A DNA stretch of 64,000 nucleotides from Flavobacterium sp. 1 (GTDB lineage Bacteria > Bacteroidota > Bacteroidia > Flavobacteriales > Flavobacteriaceae), in the NCBI RefSeq assembly GCF_002797935.1, contig NZ_PGER01000001.1:310001-374000 (forward strand), in the 5' to 3' direction. Made by a program: the position numbers and the translations under genes. Numbering within the stretch: position 1 is the stretch's first letter; every line of letters starts with the position of its first letter. The notes under the pieces are model-generated. The model ran no database searches, was not told where the DNA came from, and worked only from the letters and a program-made list of their open reading frames with translations. Positions 1 through 9,368 of this stretch are shown here, piece by piece.

Positions 1-1385
1 TCAAGTTTAATAACTCCGAAACTATAACCCAAACCACCCGAAAAACTATTTAAATCTCCGATGGTTACTGAGTCATTATAAGGACTTCCTTCAAACCGGT
101 AACCGCCTCGTAGCTTTAAATTTTGTATTCTGTATTCGGCACCAGCTCTTATTTCGTTAGAACTTCCTAAAGCATTATGCATAGCATTATTTAAACCTCT
201 AAAATAAGGATCGTTTTCGGGGCCAAATTGAGTTTGACTGTAATCTTTGTATTTATAATCCACACTGATTAATCCCGTTTTTCCAAAAACATAAGAAAAA
301 CTTCCAGTCAGACTGCCTGGGGTCTGCAGATCATAAGGTGCATAATAATTTGTAGTAAGAGGATCTACTACCTTAGGCATTGAGTTTGCATTGTTGGTTA
401 TAACAGTGGATAATCTTTGTGAAAATTCATCTTTCAAATTGTACCATGTTGGCGATTCATAAGCAAAACCCAGACGTATTTCATTAGTTAATTTTGCAAT
501 TGCTCCTGCTTGGAACGAAAATCCTGAGCCGTAAGTATGAAGATTGTTTGAAAAATTTAAACTGCTGACCTCATAATTTGAATCCAAGGAATTATTATTG
601 GATTCATAAAAGGTTGAGTTTTGTACATAATCCGTAAAATGAGAATTTAAGTTTAATCCAATATACAAGAAGTCTTTAATCTGAATAGCACTGTTGAAAA
701 TCAGTTTTCCGTTATGACCGCTGGAGTAAGTACTGTTTTCATGATAATAATTTCCTCCAGATCGAACATTTGAAGTATATAAAGTATTAGTGTCAGTGTC
801 GGAAACAGGATTTATAACAAATCCCCAATATCCCAGATAGGCTTGTTGTGGACCATTATCTAGGTCGGCATAATTATTATTTGTTATAAGTCCTAACGAA
901 ACATCGTTGGTATTGGCATAGCTTAAAAAATATTCGTCTATTGAATGAATTGGATTTACTCCTGCAGAGAATAATGAGTTGTCGTAATTATTAGTGTTCT
1001 CATAATTAATAGAGAAAGAAATTTTTCTCAAATCATTATCAGGATCTCTAGTCTTAAAAACAAAAACACCTCCCGCTTGATTAATATCGAAATTATTCTG
1101 ACCTGATGAAGTAGAACCGCCAAAATATTTGGAGTCATTATCAACATCATAACTTCCCATTGTCGCGGCAAATTGATTATTGTTAAAAACGGCTGATCCC
1201 GCAGGGTTTATATTTATGGATGATAAATCGCCTCCTAATGCTCCAAAAGCACCGCTCATGGATGTAAATCGAGCGGTTCCTTGCAGTTCGCTTTGAGCAT
1301 AACGCATAGCGTCTTTCATTTCTTGTGATTGTACTGTAGAGAATGTTAATCCTGCTGCTAAAAATAACAAAAGGTTCTTTTTCAT
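1..1385 (-). CDS. OmpP1/FadL-family outer-membrane protein (3' end outside window)
   Basis: I translated this from the minus strand; the ATG lies at 1385 and the reading frame stays open to the window edge, so the C-terminus is missing. The protein starts with a signal peptide (MKKNLLLFLAAGLTF, then a cleavage-like SQ) and continues with a sequence typical of OmpP1/FadL/TodX porins: DAMRYAQ near the mature N-terminus, GTARFTSMSGAFGALGGD, and an INPAGSAVF motif. The visible part, about 460 residues, is rich in alternating aromatic and polar residues expected of a beta-barrel. Family members take up hydrophobic compounds across the outer membrane; the substrate here is unknown. It lies 45 bp downstream of the lipoprotein gene on the same strand, so the two may be co-transcribed. 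Confidence 0.85.
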   Translation of the reverse strand, partial: MKKNLLLFLAAGLTFSTVQSQEMKDAMRYAQSELQGTARFTSMSGAFGALGGDLSSININPAGSAVFNNNQFAATMGSYDVDNDSKYFGGSTSSGQNNFDINQAGGVFVFKTRDPDNDLRKISFSINYENTNNYDNSLFSAGVNPIHSIDEYFLSYANTNDVSLGLITNNNYADLDNGPQQAYLGYWGFVINPVSDTDTNTLYTSNVRSGGNYYHENSTYSSGHNGKLIFNSAIQIKDFLYIGLNLNSHFTDYVQNSTFYESNNNSLDSNYEVSSLNFSNNLHTYGSGFSFQAGAIAKLTNEIRLGFAYESPTWYNLKDEFSQRLSTVITNNANSMPKVVDPLTTNYYAPYDLQTPGSLTGSFSYVFGKTGLISVDYKYKDYSQTQFGPENDPYFRGLNNAMHNALGSSNEIRAGAEYRIQNLKLRGGYRFEGSPYNDSVTIGDLNSFSGGLGYSFGVIKL

Positions 1386-1430
1386 GGGGTTGAACTTAAG
1401 GTTAGTTATAATTTTCTTGATTAGTGTTTT

Positions 1431-2459
1431 TTATCTTCTTCCGCCACCCATTCTTCCGCCACTGCTACTGCCACTGCCACCACCACTGGACATTCTGCCA
1501 GATCCGCTGGACATATTGCTACTGCTGCTTCTGTAGGAACTGTTGCTGCTTGGAGTGTAGCTTGATCTTTGAGTGTTTTGACTTGGAGTATATGTTCTAG
1601 TTTGGGTGTAATTGCTATTTCTGGACTGAGATTGATTTTGTGTGTAATTTCTAGAAGCAGAATTGGTATAGCTATTTCTGTTTGTAAAATTAGTATAGTC
1701 ATTTCTGTTTGTAAAAGTTGGAGTCCTTCTGTTAACTACATCATTTGTACTGTTTCTGTTGTAGGTATTATTGTATATGCTGTTTCTCCCAGTAGTACTG
1801 TTTCTGTCGGTAAAACTATTTCTAGTGTTGCTGTAGGCGGTAGACCTGTTGCTGGTATAGCTTCCTCCGTAAGACGATCCTCTTCTGCTTCTGTTATAAT
1901 TATAGGAATATGGAGTAGCTGTAGCATGGCTGTAACTATAACCATAACCTGAATATCCGTAGCTAGGATAGCCCCAGCCATACCCCGAATAACCCCATCC
2001 ATAATAAGGATAACCCCATCCATAGTATGGGTAGCCATAGCTATAACCATAGCTGTAATAGGGATGACCCCAGCCATAGCCGAAATACCAAGAAGTATCT
2101 GGATAGACCGTTATAGTAGTTTCTTGAGGAGAACTGCCCCAAGAAGCATATCCGGTAGATGGTGCTTGTATTGAATCGTTTTCTGTATTGTAGTCGCTGC
2201 TATAGCTATTTACATCAGTAAATATTTCACCAGATGCTCCAGTGTTTTGTAGCGAATTGAAATATTGTTTATATTGAACCGAAGCCTGATCGGGCTGATT
2301 ATTTTTTACAACAACTTTCTCCCCATTTGTGCTATAAATACCGTCACTGTCATAATAGGAACTGTTTTGATAAGAACCACAAGAGGTTATTAGCAGACCT
2401 AAAATTACAATTAAGGAATTAAGTGATGTTTTCCGAGTAATTAATGCATTTGTTTTCAT
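1431..2459 (-). CDS. Tyr/Gly/Trp-rich low-complexity lipoprotein, function unknown
   Basis: A 342-residue predicted lipoprotein: an N-terminal hydrophobic stretch ends in a lipobox LLITSC with the lipidated cysteine near residue 27. Residues about 126-187 are a tandem aromatic run built from units such as GYPYYGWGYP and GYGWGYPSYG. Residues 190-310 are rich in Asn, Ser, Thr and Arg with repeated NRNSYTN-like units, and the tail is Gly/Ser/Arg with a terminal GGGRR. No catalytic domain is visible and most of the chain looks disordered. It is probably anchored to the outer membrane. The gene lies directly upstream of the OmpP1/FadL gene, same strand. A TAATTTTG box on the minus strand at 2490-2497 could be its -7 element. 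Related proteins are often labelled vitellogenin-like, which says nothing about function. Confidence 0.75.
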   Translation of the reverse strand: MKTNALITRKTSLNSLIVILGLLITSCGSYQNSSYYDSDGIYSTNGEKVVVKNNQPDQASVQYKQYFNSLQNTGASGEIFTDVNSYSSDYNTENDSIQAPSTGYASWGSSPQETTITVYPDTSWYFGYGWGHPYYSYGYSYGYPYYGWGYPYYGWGYSGYGWGYPSYGYSGYGYSYSHATATPYSYNYNRSRRGSSYGGSYTSNRSTAYSNTRNSFTDRNSTTGRNSIYNNTYNRNSTNDVVNRRTPTFTNRNDYTNFTNRNSYTNSASRNYTQNQSQSRNSNYTQTRTYTPSQNTQRSSYTPSSNSSYRSSSSNMSSGSGRMSSGGGSGSSSGGRMGGGRR

Positions 2460-2476
2460 TTCGGCAGATTATTTTA

Positions 2477-2507
2477 TTGTTGGACAATACAAAATTAGTT
2501 AGTTTTG
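2477..2507 (+). promoter_or_regulatory. Bacteroidota-type promoter for proS
   Basis: TTG at 2477-2479, a 20-bp spacer and TAGTTTTG at 2500-2507 match the Bacteroidota -33/-7 consensus TTG-N19/21-TAnnTTTG. Transcription would begin near 2513, which excludes the in-frame ATG at 2505 and supports the proS start at 2562. Confidence 0.7.
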
Positions 2508-2561
2508 CGTAATTATTTAGTTAAATTATTAAGAAACAAATATTATGCCAAATTATTCAAA

Positions 2562-4040
2562 ATGAGCAAGAACCTTACAACAAGAGCAGAAGATTATTCA
2601 AAATGGTACAATGAGTTGGTTGTTAAGGCCGATTTAGCAGAGAATTCAGGGGTTAGAGGTTGTATGGTAATAAAACCTTATGGGTATGCTATATGGGAAA
2701 AAATGCAAGCTGAACTTGATAGAATGTTTAAAGAGACAGGACATCAAAATGCATATTTCCCGTTATTTGTTCCCAAAAGTATGTTTGAGGCAGAAGAGAA
2801 AAATGCAGAAGGTTTTGCAAAAGAATGTGCTATAGTTACCCATTATAGATTAAAGAATGATCCTGATAAACCAGGAAAATTAATGGTGGATCCAAATGCA
2901 AAACTGGAAGAGGAATTAATTGTACGTCCTACAAGTGAAGCTATTATTTGGTCTACTTATAAAGGATGGGTACAGTCTTATAGAGATTTACCTTTGTTAA
3001 TAAACCAATGGGCCAATGTGGTGCGTTGGGAAATGAGAACTCGTTTGTTCTTGAGAACAGCTGAGTTTTTATGGCAAGAAGGGCATACAGCACATGCAAC
3101 TAGAGCAGAAGCAATAGAAGAATCAGAGAAAATGATGAATGTATACGCTGATTTTGTTGAGAATTTCATGGCTATTCCAGTTATAAAAGGATTGAAAACA
3201 GAAACAGAACGTTTTGCAGGTGCTGAAGAAACGTATTGTATCGAAGCTTTGATGCAGGACGGTAAAGCATTGCAGGCAGGAACTTCACACTTTTTAGGAC
3301 AAAATTTTGCTAAAGCTTTTGATGTAAAGTTCGCTAATGCCGAAGGTAAACAAGAGCATGTTTGGGGTACTTCATGGGGGGTTTCAACACGATTGATGGG
3401 AGCGTTGGTTATGACGCATTCTGATGATCAGGGATTGGTATTGCCTCCTAATTTGGCGCCAATACAAGTTGTTATTGTTCCCATATATAAGAGTGATGAA
3501 CAATTAGACGCAATTTCGAATGAAGTGGATGTTTTGGTTAAGACTCTAAGAAAATTAAATATCTCAGTTAAATTTGATAACAGAACAACTCAGAAACCAG
3601 GATTTAAATTTGCTGAATGGGAATTAAAAGGAGTTCCAGTCCGAATTGCTGTTGGTCCAAAAGATTTAGAAAACGGAACTTTTGAAGTAGCAAGAAGAGA
3701 TACTTTAACAAAAGAAGTGGTGTCCAAAGACAGTATCACAACTTATATCGGCGATTTATTGGAGCAGATTCAAAAAGATTTATTCGAAAAAGCATTAAAT
3801 TATAGAAATACTCATATTACTGAAGTCAATAGTTTTGATGAATTTAAGGAGGTTTTAGAAGGTGAAGGAGGCTTTGTTTCAGCACATTGGGATGGTACTG
3901 CGGAGACCGAAGAGAAAATAAAAGAATTGACAAAAGCAACGATAAGATGTATTCCTTTGGATAGAGTAGAACAGGCGGGAAGCTGTGTGTTTACTGGGAA
4001 TTCTTCTATTGGAAGGGTACTCTTTGCGAAGGCATATTAA
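2562..4040 (+). CDS. proS: Prolyl-tRNA synthetase, short eukaryote/archaeal-like type
   Basis: Charges tRNA-Pro with proline in the cytoplasm. The 492-residue length and the C-terminal extension after the anticodon-binding domain fit the short (archaeal/eukaryote-like) ProRS class, which lacks the bacterial INS editing insertion. Class II motifs are visible: RPTSE, the [10 protein letters not shown] stretch and [12 protein letters not shown], then [10 protein letters not shown] and [13 protein letters not shown] with HSDDQG. The anticodon-binding domain begins near [10 protein letters not shown], followed by the family C-terminal domain. I start it at the ATG at 2562 ([10 protein letters not shown]), because this is the usual family N-terminus and because the upstream promoter would start the transcript after the earlier in-frame ATG at 2505. 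Confidence 0.96.
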   Translation: MSKNLTTRAEDYSKWYNELVVKADLAENSGVRGCMVIKPYGYAIWEKMQAELDRMFKETGHQNAYFPLFVPKSMFEAEEKNAEGFAKECAIVTHYRLKNDPDKPGKLMVDPNAKLEEELIVRPTSEAIIWSTYKGWVQSYRDLPLLINQWANVVRWEMRTRLFLRTAEFLWQEGHTAHATRAEAIEESEKMMNVYADFVENFMAIPVIKGLKTETERFAGAEETYCIEALMQDGKALQAGTSHFLGQNFAKAFDVKFANAEGKQEHVWGTSWGVSTRLMGALVMTHSDDQGLVLPPNLAPIQVVIVPIYKSDEQLDAISNEVDVLVKTLRKLNISVKFDNRTTQKPGFKFAEWELKGVPVRIAVGPKDLENGTFEVARRDTLTKEVVSKDSITTYIGDLLEQIQKDLFEKALNYRNTHITEVNSFDEFKEVLEGEGGFVSAHWDGTAETEEKIKELTKATIRCIPLDRVEQAGSCVFTGNSSIGRVLFAKAY

Positions 4041-4068
4041 AAAAAATAATTTTTTTTTGCCTCTACTA

Positions 4069-4098
4069 TTGCGCTTCTCAAAAATAGTTGTATTTTTG
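4069..4098 (+). promoter_or_regulatory. Promoter of the tRNA-Glu cluster
   Basis: TTG at 4069-4071, a 19-bp spacer and TATTTTTG at 4091-4098 fit the Bacteroidota consensus. The predicted start near 4105 leaves about 15 nt of leader before the first tRNA. With no other promoter-like sequence seen before rpsT, the three tRNAs and rpsT may form one transcript. Confidence 0.75.
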
Positions 4099-4118
4099 CA
4101 TCCGCATTACAGAAGTAG

Positions 4119-4190
4119 GGTCCGTTCGTCTATCGGTTAGGACGCCAGGTTTTCATCCTGGTAAGGGGGGTTCGATTCCCCCACGGACTA
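4119..4190 (+). tRNA. tRNA-Glu (TTC), copy 1
   Basis: A 72-nt cloverleaf folds by hand: acceptor GGTCCGT/ACGGACT with a G-T first pair, D-stem GTC/GAC, anticodon stem CCAGG/CCTGG with loop TTTTCAT (anticodon TTC), and T-arm GGGGG TTCGATT CCCCC, discriminator A. CCA is not encoded. It is base-for-base identical to copy 2. Confidence 0.97.
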
Positions 4191-4236
4191 CAAGAAGTAT
4201 TTAGATTGAAAAAATTCTGAGAATAAAAAAAATAAT

Positions 4237-4308
4237 GGTCCGTTCGTCTATCGGTTAGGACGCCAGGTTTTCATCCTGGTAAGGGGGGTTCGATTCCCCC
4301 ACGGACTA
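4237..4308 (+). tRNA. tRNA-Glu (TTC), copy 2
   Basis: Identical to copy 1 over all 72 nt, with a 46-nt spacer between them. All four arms and the TTC anticodon are present. CCA is not encoded. Confidence 0.97.
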
Positions 4309-4352
4309 CAAATTTTTTTGATCTAGAATATTCCAGAACTTAGAAGGATAAT

Positions 4353-4424
4353 GGTCCGTTCGTCTAGGGGTTAGGACGCCAGAATTTCATTCTGGTAACA
4401 GGGGTTCGATTCCCTTACGGACTA
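4353..4424 (+). tRNA. tRNA-Glu (TTC), copy 3, diverged
   Basis: Same acceptor stem as the other two copies, but the D-loop, anticodon stem (CCAGA/TCTGG) and T-stem (AGGGG/CCCTT) differ while remaining paired. The anticodon is still TTC, so it is a second glutamate isodecoder rather than a different isoacceptor. CCA is not encoded; rpsT starts 36 nt downstream. Confidence 0.96.
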
Positions 4425-4460
4425 CAAAAAATGAAATAATTAAGATAAAAAAATAACACA

Positions 4461-4712
4461 ATGGCAAATCATAAGTCAGCTCTAAAAAGAATTAGAAGTA
4501 ACGAAAAGAGAAGAGTATTAAATAGATACCAACATAAAACGACTCGTAATGCTATTAAAGCATTAAGAATTGCAACTGATAAGGCTGATGCGACTTCAAA
4601 ATTGTCAAATGTAATTTCTATGATAGATAAATTAGCAAAGAAAAACATCATTCATGATAACAAAGCTTCAAACTTAAAGTCTAAGTTAACTAAACATGTT
4701 GCTAAATTATAA
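4461..4712 (+). CDS. rpsT: 30S ribosomal protein S20
   Basis: An 83-residue, highly basic protein that binds 16S rRNA in the small ribosomal subunit. The N-terminus MANHKSALKRIRSNEKRR is the family signature, and the length and overall helical, Lys/Arg-rich composition fit S20. It follows the three tRNA-Glu genes closely and ends just before a strong terminator, so it is probably the last gene of that transcript. Confidence 0.97.
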   Translation: MANHKSALKRIRSNEKRRVLNRYQHKTTRNAIKALRIATDKADATSKLSNVISMIDKLAKKNIIHDNKASNLKSKLTKHVAKL

Positions 4713-4731
4713 GTAATATAATTTGTATAAA

Positions 4732-4760
4732 AAAGCTCCTTTTTCAAGGAGCTTTTTTTT
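4732..4760 (+). terminator. Rho-independent terminator after rpsT
   Basis: The stem AAAGCTCCTT / AAGGAGCTTT with a short T-rich loop is followed by a run of eight T residues. It lies 19 bp after the rpsT stop and just before the convergent response-regulator gene. Confidence 0.9.
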
Positions 4761-4777
4761 ATGGCTAAAAGTTTTTG

Positions 4778-5170
4778 CTAATTAATTTTTGACGTTAAGT
4801 AATTTAACATTTCAACTGTGATAGGTTTGGATAAGAATTCAATAACATTGGAGTATGACTTTGATTTTTTGATATCTTCCGGATCTATAGTTGATGTTAA
4901 AATGATGACTTTGGTGTTGTTTGAATTGTAATAATGAGAGTTGTTGAATAAATCGAGAAACTCCCAACCACCCATTACAGGCATATTTAAGTCCAAAAAA
5001 ATTAATTGAGGCTTTATATCTTCGGTGGCAATTGCGTTGATAAATGTAATGGCTTCCTCGCCATTCATTGCATTTACTATTTCTTTTGCAAAAGACGCTT
5101 TTTCTACTATTTTTTTAAATAGCATTAACGTGATTGGGTCGTCATCGACGCACATAATTAAATCTAACAT
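4778..5170 (-). CDS. Single-domain response regulator (CheY-like)
   Basis: A 130-residue stand-alone receiver domain. The acidic pocket is D9-D10, the phosphoacceptor is D60 in FLDLNMPVMGG, the conserved Thr/Ser lies in ILTST and the Lys in LSKP. There is no output domain, so it probably acts by protein contact or as a phosphate shuttle. Its ATG lies one base after the stop of the upstream PAS histidine kinase, so the two are almost certainly translated from one mRNA and are cognate partners. The input signal is unknown. Confidence 0.93.
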   Translation of the reverse strand: MLDLIMCVDDDPITLMLFKKIVEKASFAKEIVNAMNGEEAITFINAIATEDIKPQLIFLDLNMPVMGGWEFLDLFNNSHYYNSNNTKVIILTSTIDPEDIKKSKSYSNVIEFLSKPITVEMLNYLTSKIN

Positions 5171-5171
5171 T

Positions 5172-6884
5172 TTAAAAAGATTTAAGCGTTAGTGTAAATT
5201 CAGTTCCTTTTTCGACTTCACTCTGAATGGTTATTGTGCCACCCATGGTTTCTATTTGGGACTTAACTAAAAATAGTCCTAACCCTTTACTGTCCGGGTA
5301 ATCGTGAAATCTCTGATAGAGACCAAATATTTTGTTTTTGTGTCTTTCTAAGTCTATTCCGATGCCATTATCTTTGAAACTGATCGAAATTATTTGATCA
5401 GCTTCTGAAATAGCAATATCAATAATTAAATCTCTGTTTTTTGATCTGAATTTAAGAGAATTAGTGAATAAGTTGAGTAAGATGCTTTCGAGATAGACTT
5501 TGTTAGTGTTTATTTTTGAAACGTTTCCATAGCTGATGTTTATTGTTGGTTTTATGGTTTCGATGTCTAGTTTTAGCTGGTTGAGAATGTTTTTGAAGGT
5601 ATCCTGTATTTGTAACTCTTCATTTTGTATGGCAGAGCTGTCCTTTATAGTGATTGCTTTGGATAAGTCATTGACTGTCTCATTTAGAAGGTGGGTAGAT
5701 GTTTTGAAGCCATTTATGATTTCTTCTAAATCCTCATTTTCAATTAAGACATGGTCGATTAAATTTAATAAGCCCGTTAAATTTGATAATGGAGCTCTTA
5801 AGTTGTGAGATGTAATGTATGAAAATTGTTTTAAATCTTTGTTGTTGCGTGTTAATTCCCGGATGAGTATTTCTTTTTCTTTCTCTAATTTTTTTTCTTC
5901 AGTAATGTCTCTCTGGATGGAAATCCAGTGAGACAGATCCTGTTCCAGATTGTATACGGGGATGAATGAAAGGCTCACCCAATATTCTGAATGGTCTTTT
6001 TTATAGAGAATAATTTCAAGAAAACATTCTTTTCTGTTTTTTATGGCTTGTGTTAGTTTTTCGATTTGGTGAGGATCTGAATTTTTCCCCATGAAAAAAT
6101 TTGGAGATTTCCCTATAATTCTGGAATGTTCATAGCCTGACATTTTGCTGAATGCAGGATTTGCAAAAACTATTTTGGGTATTTGGTGATTATCAGAAGT
6201 TGCCTGCGTGATAATGATTGAATCTCGAGCTTCGGTAAAGACAGTTTCAAGCAGTTTTAAACGGTTTTCTTCCTCTTTTTGTTTGGTGATATCTTGGATG
6301 GCACCGATCATCCGAATAGCTTTTCCGTTTTCGTCTTTTAAAATAAAGCCTCTGTCTAATACATATTTGTATTTATTGTCTGCACATTTAAAACGGTACT
6401 GGTCTTGCCATTTTTCAGTCTTTTGTTCAAGAAATGAATAGAGTTTGATGGACATTTTTATGCTGTCTTCTGGATGTATATTGTCAAACCACCATTTGGA
6501 ATTATTAATTACTTGACTTTGATTGTAGCCGTATATTACTTCGATGCCTTTGTTCCAAGTGAAATTGTCTTCTGGTATCTTCCAGTCCCAAATCGTATCG
6601 CTGGTTGCTTTTGCAACGATATCGTATTTTTCGTTAGACTCTTTTAGTTTGCCGTTGGTATGTTTGAGGTTTTTGTATATTTCTGTATATCTTTTGCTGT
6701 TTTTGTATAAGATGTATCTAAAAAGAAGAGCTGTAGTTATTATGAAAAAGATGTCTTTAATGAAACTAAAAGTATAGATATTTAAATAGAGGGAATAATG
6801 TTTTGCTAATTTATAGCTAATAATAGCAATAAATAGCCCAATTAGTGTATAAGTTAAAGTTGTTTGAATAGTCCTGTCTTTCAT
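5172..6884 (-). CDS. PAS-domain sensor histidine kinase, membrane-bound
   Basis: A 570-residue two-component sensor. Two N-terminal membrane helices lie at about 8-27 and 35-60. PAS domain 1 covers roughly 87-200 (SDTIWDWKIPEDNF) and PAS domain 2 roughly 212-330 (with FANPAFSKMSGY). The dimerisation/phosphoacceptor motif is SHNLRAPLSN with H360. The ATPase domain (about 460-570) shows the N-box LLNLFTNSLKF, DNGIGI and GLGLFLVK. PAS2 resembles LOV domains but lacks the photoactive cysteine, having SPNFFMG instead. The next gene, one base away, is a CheY-like regulator and the likely phosphotransfer partner. Confidence 0.93.
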   Translation of the reverse strand: MKDRTIQTTLTYTLIGLFIAIISYKLAKHYSLYLNIYTFSFIKDIFFIITTALLFRYILYKNSKRYTEIYKNLKHTNGKLKESNEKYDIVAKATSDTIWDWKIPEDNFTWNKGIEVIYGYNQSQVINNSKWWFDNIHPEDSIKMSIKLYSFLEQKTEKWQDQYRFKCADNKYKYVLDRGFILKDENGKAIRMIGAIQDITKQKEEENRLKLLETVFTEARDSIIITQATSDNHQIPKIVFANPAFSKMSGYEHSRIIGKSPNFFMGKNSDPHQIEKLTQAIKNRKECFLEIILYKKDHSEYWVSLSFIPVYNLEQDLSHWISIQRDITEEKKLEKEKEILIRELTRNNKDLKQFSYITSHNLRAPLSNLTGLLNLIDHVLIENEDLEEIINGFKTSTHLLNETVNDLSKAITIKDSSAIQNEELQIQDTFKNILNQLKLDIETIKPTINISYGNVSKINTNKVYLESILLNLFTNSLKFRSKNRDLIIDIAISEADQIISISFKDNGIGIDLERHKNKIFGLYQRFHDYPDSKGLGLFLVKSQIETMGGTITIQSEVEKGTEFTLTLKSF

Positions 6885-7021
6885 TAATCAAATATAATTA
6901 ATTTAATGTTAAAATTTAAAACTTCATTTTAAATAAATTCTTGATACTATTTATTTAATTGCCTATGTGTTAACAAAATAGCAAACTATTGCATAAAGAT
7001 TTTTTATATCAAAATAAAGTG

Positions 7022-7029
7022 TACCTTTG
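7022..7029 (+). promoter_or_regulatory. -7 element of typA promoter
   Basis: TACCTTTG fits TAnnTTTG, 19 bp upstream of the typA ATG. A TTG at the correct -33 spacing is not obvious, so only the -7 element is called. Confidence 0.5.
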
Positions 7030-7048
7030 CACCCATTAAAAATCACAG

Positions 7049-8845
7049 ATGGAAGCTATTAGAAACATTGCAATTATTGCCCACGTCGATCACGGTAAAA
7101 CAACTTTGGTTGATAAAATTATGTATCACTGTCAGTTATTTCGTGACAACGAGAACACAGGTGACTTAATCCTTGATAACAACGACCTAGAGCGCGAAAG
7201 AGGTATTACTATTACTTCAAAGAATGTTTCGGTTCAATATAAAGGTACAAAAATCAACATTATTGATACTCCTGGTCACGCCGATTTTGGTGGTGAGGTA
7301 GAGCGTGTTTTGAATATGGCTGATGGAGTTTGTTTATTGGTTGATGCTTTTGAAGGACCTATGCCACAAACTCGTTTTGTATTGCAAAAAGCTATTGATT
7401 TAGGATTGAAACCATGTGTTGTAATCAACAAAGTAGATAAAGAAAACTGTACTCCTGAAGAAGTTCATGAAAAAGTTTTTGACTTGATGTTTGAATTAGG
7501 TGCTCAAGAATGGCAGTTGGATTTCCCAACCGTTTATGGTTCAGCTAAGAATAACTGGATGTCTGATCATTGGGAAAACGTAACTGATAATGTTGAAGCA
7601 TTGTTGGATATGGTTGTTGAAAATGTACCTGCTCCTAAGGTTTCCGAAGGAACTCCACAAATGTTGATTACATCTTTAGATTTCTCTGCTTTTACAGGCC
7701 GTATTGCTATTGGTCGTCTAGAAAGAGGAGTATTAAAAGAAGGTATGCCAATCTCATTGGTTAAAAGAGATGGTACAATAATAAAATCAAGAATTAAAGA
7801 GCTTCATACTTTTGAAGGTCTTGGACGTAAAAAAGTACTTGAAGTAATTGCTGGAGATATCTGTGCGATTGTTGGAGTTGAAGGATTTGAAATTGGAGAT
7901 ACTATCGCTGATTTTGAAAACCCAGAAGCGTTGAAAACAATTGATATTGATGAGCCTACAATGAGTATGTTGTTTACAATTAACGATTCTCCTTTCTTTG
8001 GGAAAGAGGGTAAATTTGTAACTTCTCGTCATATTAGAGAGCGTTTGACAAAGGAATTAGAGAAAAACTTGGCAATGAAATTGGGTGAAACTGATTCTGC
8101 TGATAAATTTATGGTTTTTGGTCGTGGAGTACTTCACTTGTCTGTTCTTATTGAAACAATGAGAAGAGAAGGTTACGAATTGCAAATTGGTCAGCCACAA
8201 GTTATCATCAAAGAAATTGATGGTAAAAAATGTGAACCTATTGAGGAATTGACTATCGATTTACCAGAATCTCTTTCAGGTAGAGCGGTTGAGTTCGTTA
8301 CTATGCGTAAAGGTGAAATGCTGAGTATGGAAACTAAAGGTGAACGTATGATTGTAAAATTTAATATTCCATCACGTGGAATTATTGGATTGCGTAACCA
8401 ATTGCTTACTGCTACTGCTGGTGAGGCTATTATGGCACACCGTTTTATAGGATACGAACCTTACAAAGGAGAAATTGCTGGACGTAATAAAGGTTCATTG
8501 ATTTCTATGGAAAAAGGAAAAGCTATTCCTTATTCTATCGATAAATTGCAAGATCGTGGTAAGTTTTTTGTTGAACCAAATGCCGAAATTTATGAAGGTC
8601 AGGTAATTGGAGAAAACTCTCGTGGTGATGATATGTGTGTAAACGTAACTAAAGAGAAAAAACAATCTAACGTTCGTTCGTCTGGAAATGATGATAAAGC
8701 TAGAATTATCCCTCCAATCATTTTCTCTCTAGAGGAAGCTTTAGAATACATTCAAAAAGATGAATACGTAGAGGTTACTCCAAAATCTATTCGTTTGAGA
8801 AAAATCTATTTGACAGAAACTGACAGAAAAAGATTTAAAATCTAA
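7049..8845 (+). CDS. typA: Translational GTPase TypA/BipA
   Basis: A 598-residue ribosome-binding GTPase of the EF-G/LepA superfamily. G1 is AHVDHGKTT near residues 10-18, the switch II motif is [12 protein letters not shown], and the G4 motif is NKVD. The full set of TypA C-terminal domains is present, including [16 protein letters not shown], ending in the family-specific basic tail ESETD-like [13 protein letters not shown]. Family members act in ribosome assembly and stress adaptation. The gene stands alone between a promoter-like sequence and a bidirectional terminator. Confidence 0.97.
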   Translation: MEAIRNIAIIAHVDHGKTTLVDKIMYHCQLFRDNENTGDLILDNNDLERERGITITSKNVSVQYKGTKINIIDTPGHADFGGEVERVLNMADGVCLLVDAFEGPMPQTRFVLQKAIDLGLKPCVVINKVDKENCTPEEVHEKVFDLMFELGAQEWQLDFPTVYGSAKNNWMSDHWENVTDNVEALLDMVVENVPAPKVSEGTPQMLITSLDFSAFTGRIAIGRLERGVLKEGMPISLVKRDGTIIKSRIKELHTFEGLGRKKVLEVIAGDICAIVGVEGFEIGDTIADFENPEALKTIDIDEPTMSMLFTINDSPFFGKEGKFVTSRHIRERLTKELEKNLAMKLGETDSADKFMVFGRGVLHLSVLIETMRREGYELQIGQPQVIIKEIDGKKCEPIEELTIDLPESLSGRAVEFVTMRKGEMLSMETKGERMIVKFNIPSRGIIGLRNQLLTATAGEAIMAHRFIGYEPYKGEIAGRNKGSLISMEKGKAIPYSIDKLQDRGKFFVEPNAEIYEGQVIGENSRGDDMCVNVTKEKKQSNVRSSGNDDKARIIPPIIFSLEEALEYIQKDEYVEVTPKSIRLRKIYLTETDRKRFKI

Positions 8846-8867
8846 AAGATTTAAATTTTAATATTTA

Positions 8868-8904
8868 AAAACCCAAATTCCTAAGTGACGGAATTTGGGT
8901 TTTT
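8868..8904. terminator. Bidirectional terminator between typA and the DUF2141 gene
   Basis: The stem AAAACCCAAATTCC / GGAATTTGGGTTTTT has a loop of about 8 nt, an A-run on its left and a T-run on its right. It separates two convergent genes and can serve both. Confidence 0.88.
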
Positions 8905-9335
8905 TATTTTTTAGGATAATGTGCATCGCTCATTTTGATATTGATTTTGGAATCAGAAGTAATGGTAAATTTTGCCTCTTCATATTTTGGAGGTCCCATA
9001 AACCCTTTGGCATTATTGGAACAAGCAACTGGTTCTTTGGGCATTCCTATAAAACTTTTATCCAGCTTGCCGTTATTGTTCATGTCGTGATAAACCAAAA
9101 CAGTGTATTCCCCTTTTGGAATATCAGAAAAAGTAACTGAGGCTGCATTTGATTTTATTGCAGCCGAGCCTTTTTTATACGCTGTTTTAAGAAATTTTTC
9201 TTTGGAACTGTATAATTCAGCAGTTAATATTCCTGTGCTGTTTTTTAAACCAGAAACATTGATGGTAAGGCTTGAATTTTGACCGAATCCCAAACTGCAG
9301 ATAGATAATAAGGTTATAATGAGAAACTTTATCAT
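8904..9335 (-). CDS. DUF2141 family exported protein
   Basis: A 143-residue protein with a signal peptide (cleavage near GFGQ, residue 19). The mature part has the DUF2141 pattern: a beta-sandwich start SLTINVSGLKNSTGIL, a central GEYTVLVYHDMNNNGKLD motif, and a GPPKYEEAKF stretch. The DMNNNGKLD segment resembles a calcium-binding loop. The role of the family is not established; location is periplasmic or outer surface. It lies 34 bp downstream of the large T9SS gene, same strand. Confidence 0.88.
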   Translation of the reverse strand: MIKFLIITLLSICSLGFGQNSSLTINVSGLKNSTGILTAELYSSKEKFLKTAYKKGSAAIKSNAASVTFSDIPKGEYTVLVYHDMNNNGKLDKSFIGMPKEPVACSNNAKGFMGPPKYEEAKFTITSDSKINIKMSDAHYPKK

Positions 9336-9368
9336 GATTATTGATTTAGATATTTAAAAAATGATTAT

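Noticed and set aside
1421..2077. Long opposite-frame and opposite-strand ORFs in the lipoprotein gene
   Set aside because: They arise from the repetitive GGN/TAY codons of the lipoprotein and give low-complexity translations with no domain.
4119..4308. tRNA-Glu repeats as an integration site
   Set aside because: No integrase, transposase or attachment-site duplication with flanking foreign genes is seen; a tandem duplication of a tRNA gene explains it.
5900..6240. Blue-light LOV domain in the histidine kinase PAS2
   Set aside because: The photoactive cysteine is missing (SPNFFMG in place of the NCRFLQ-like motif), so it is called an ordinary PAS domain.
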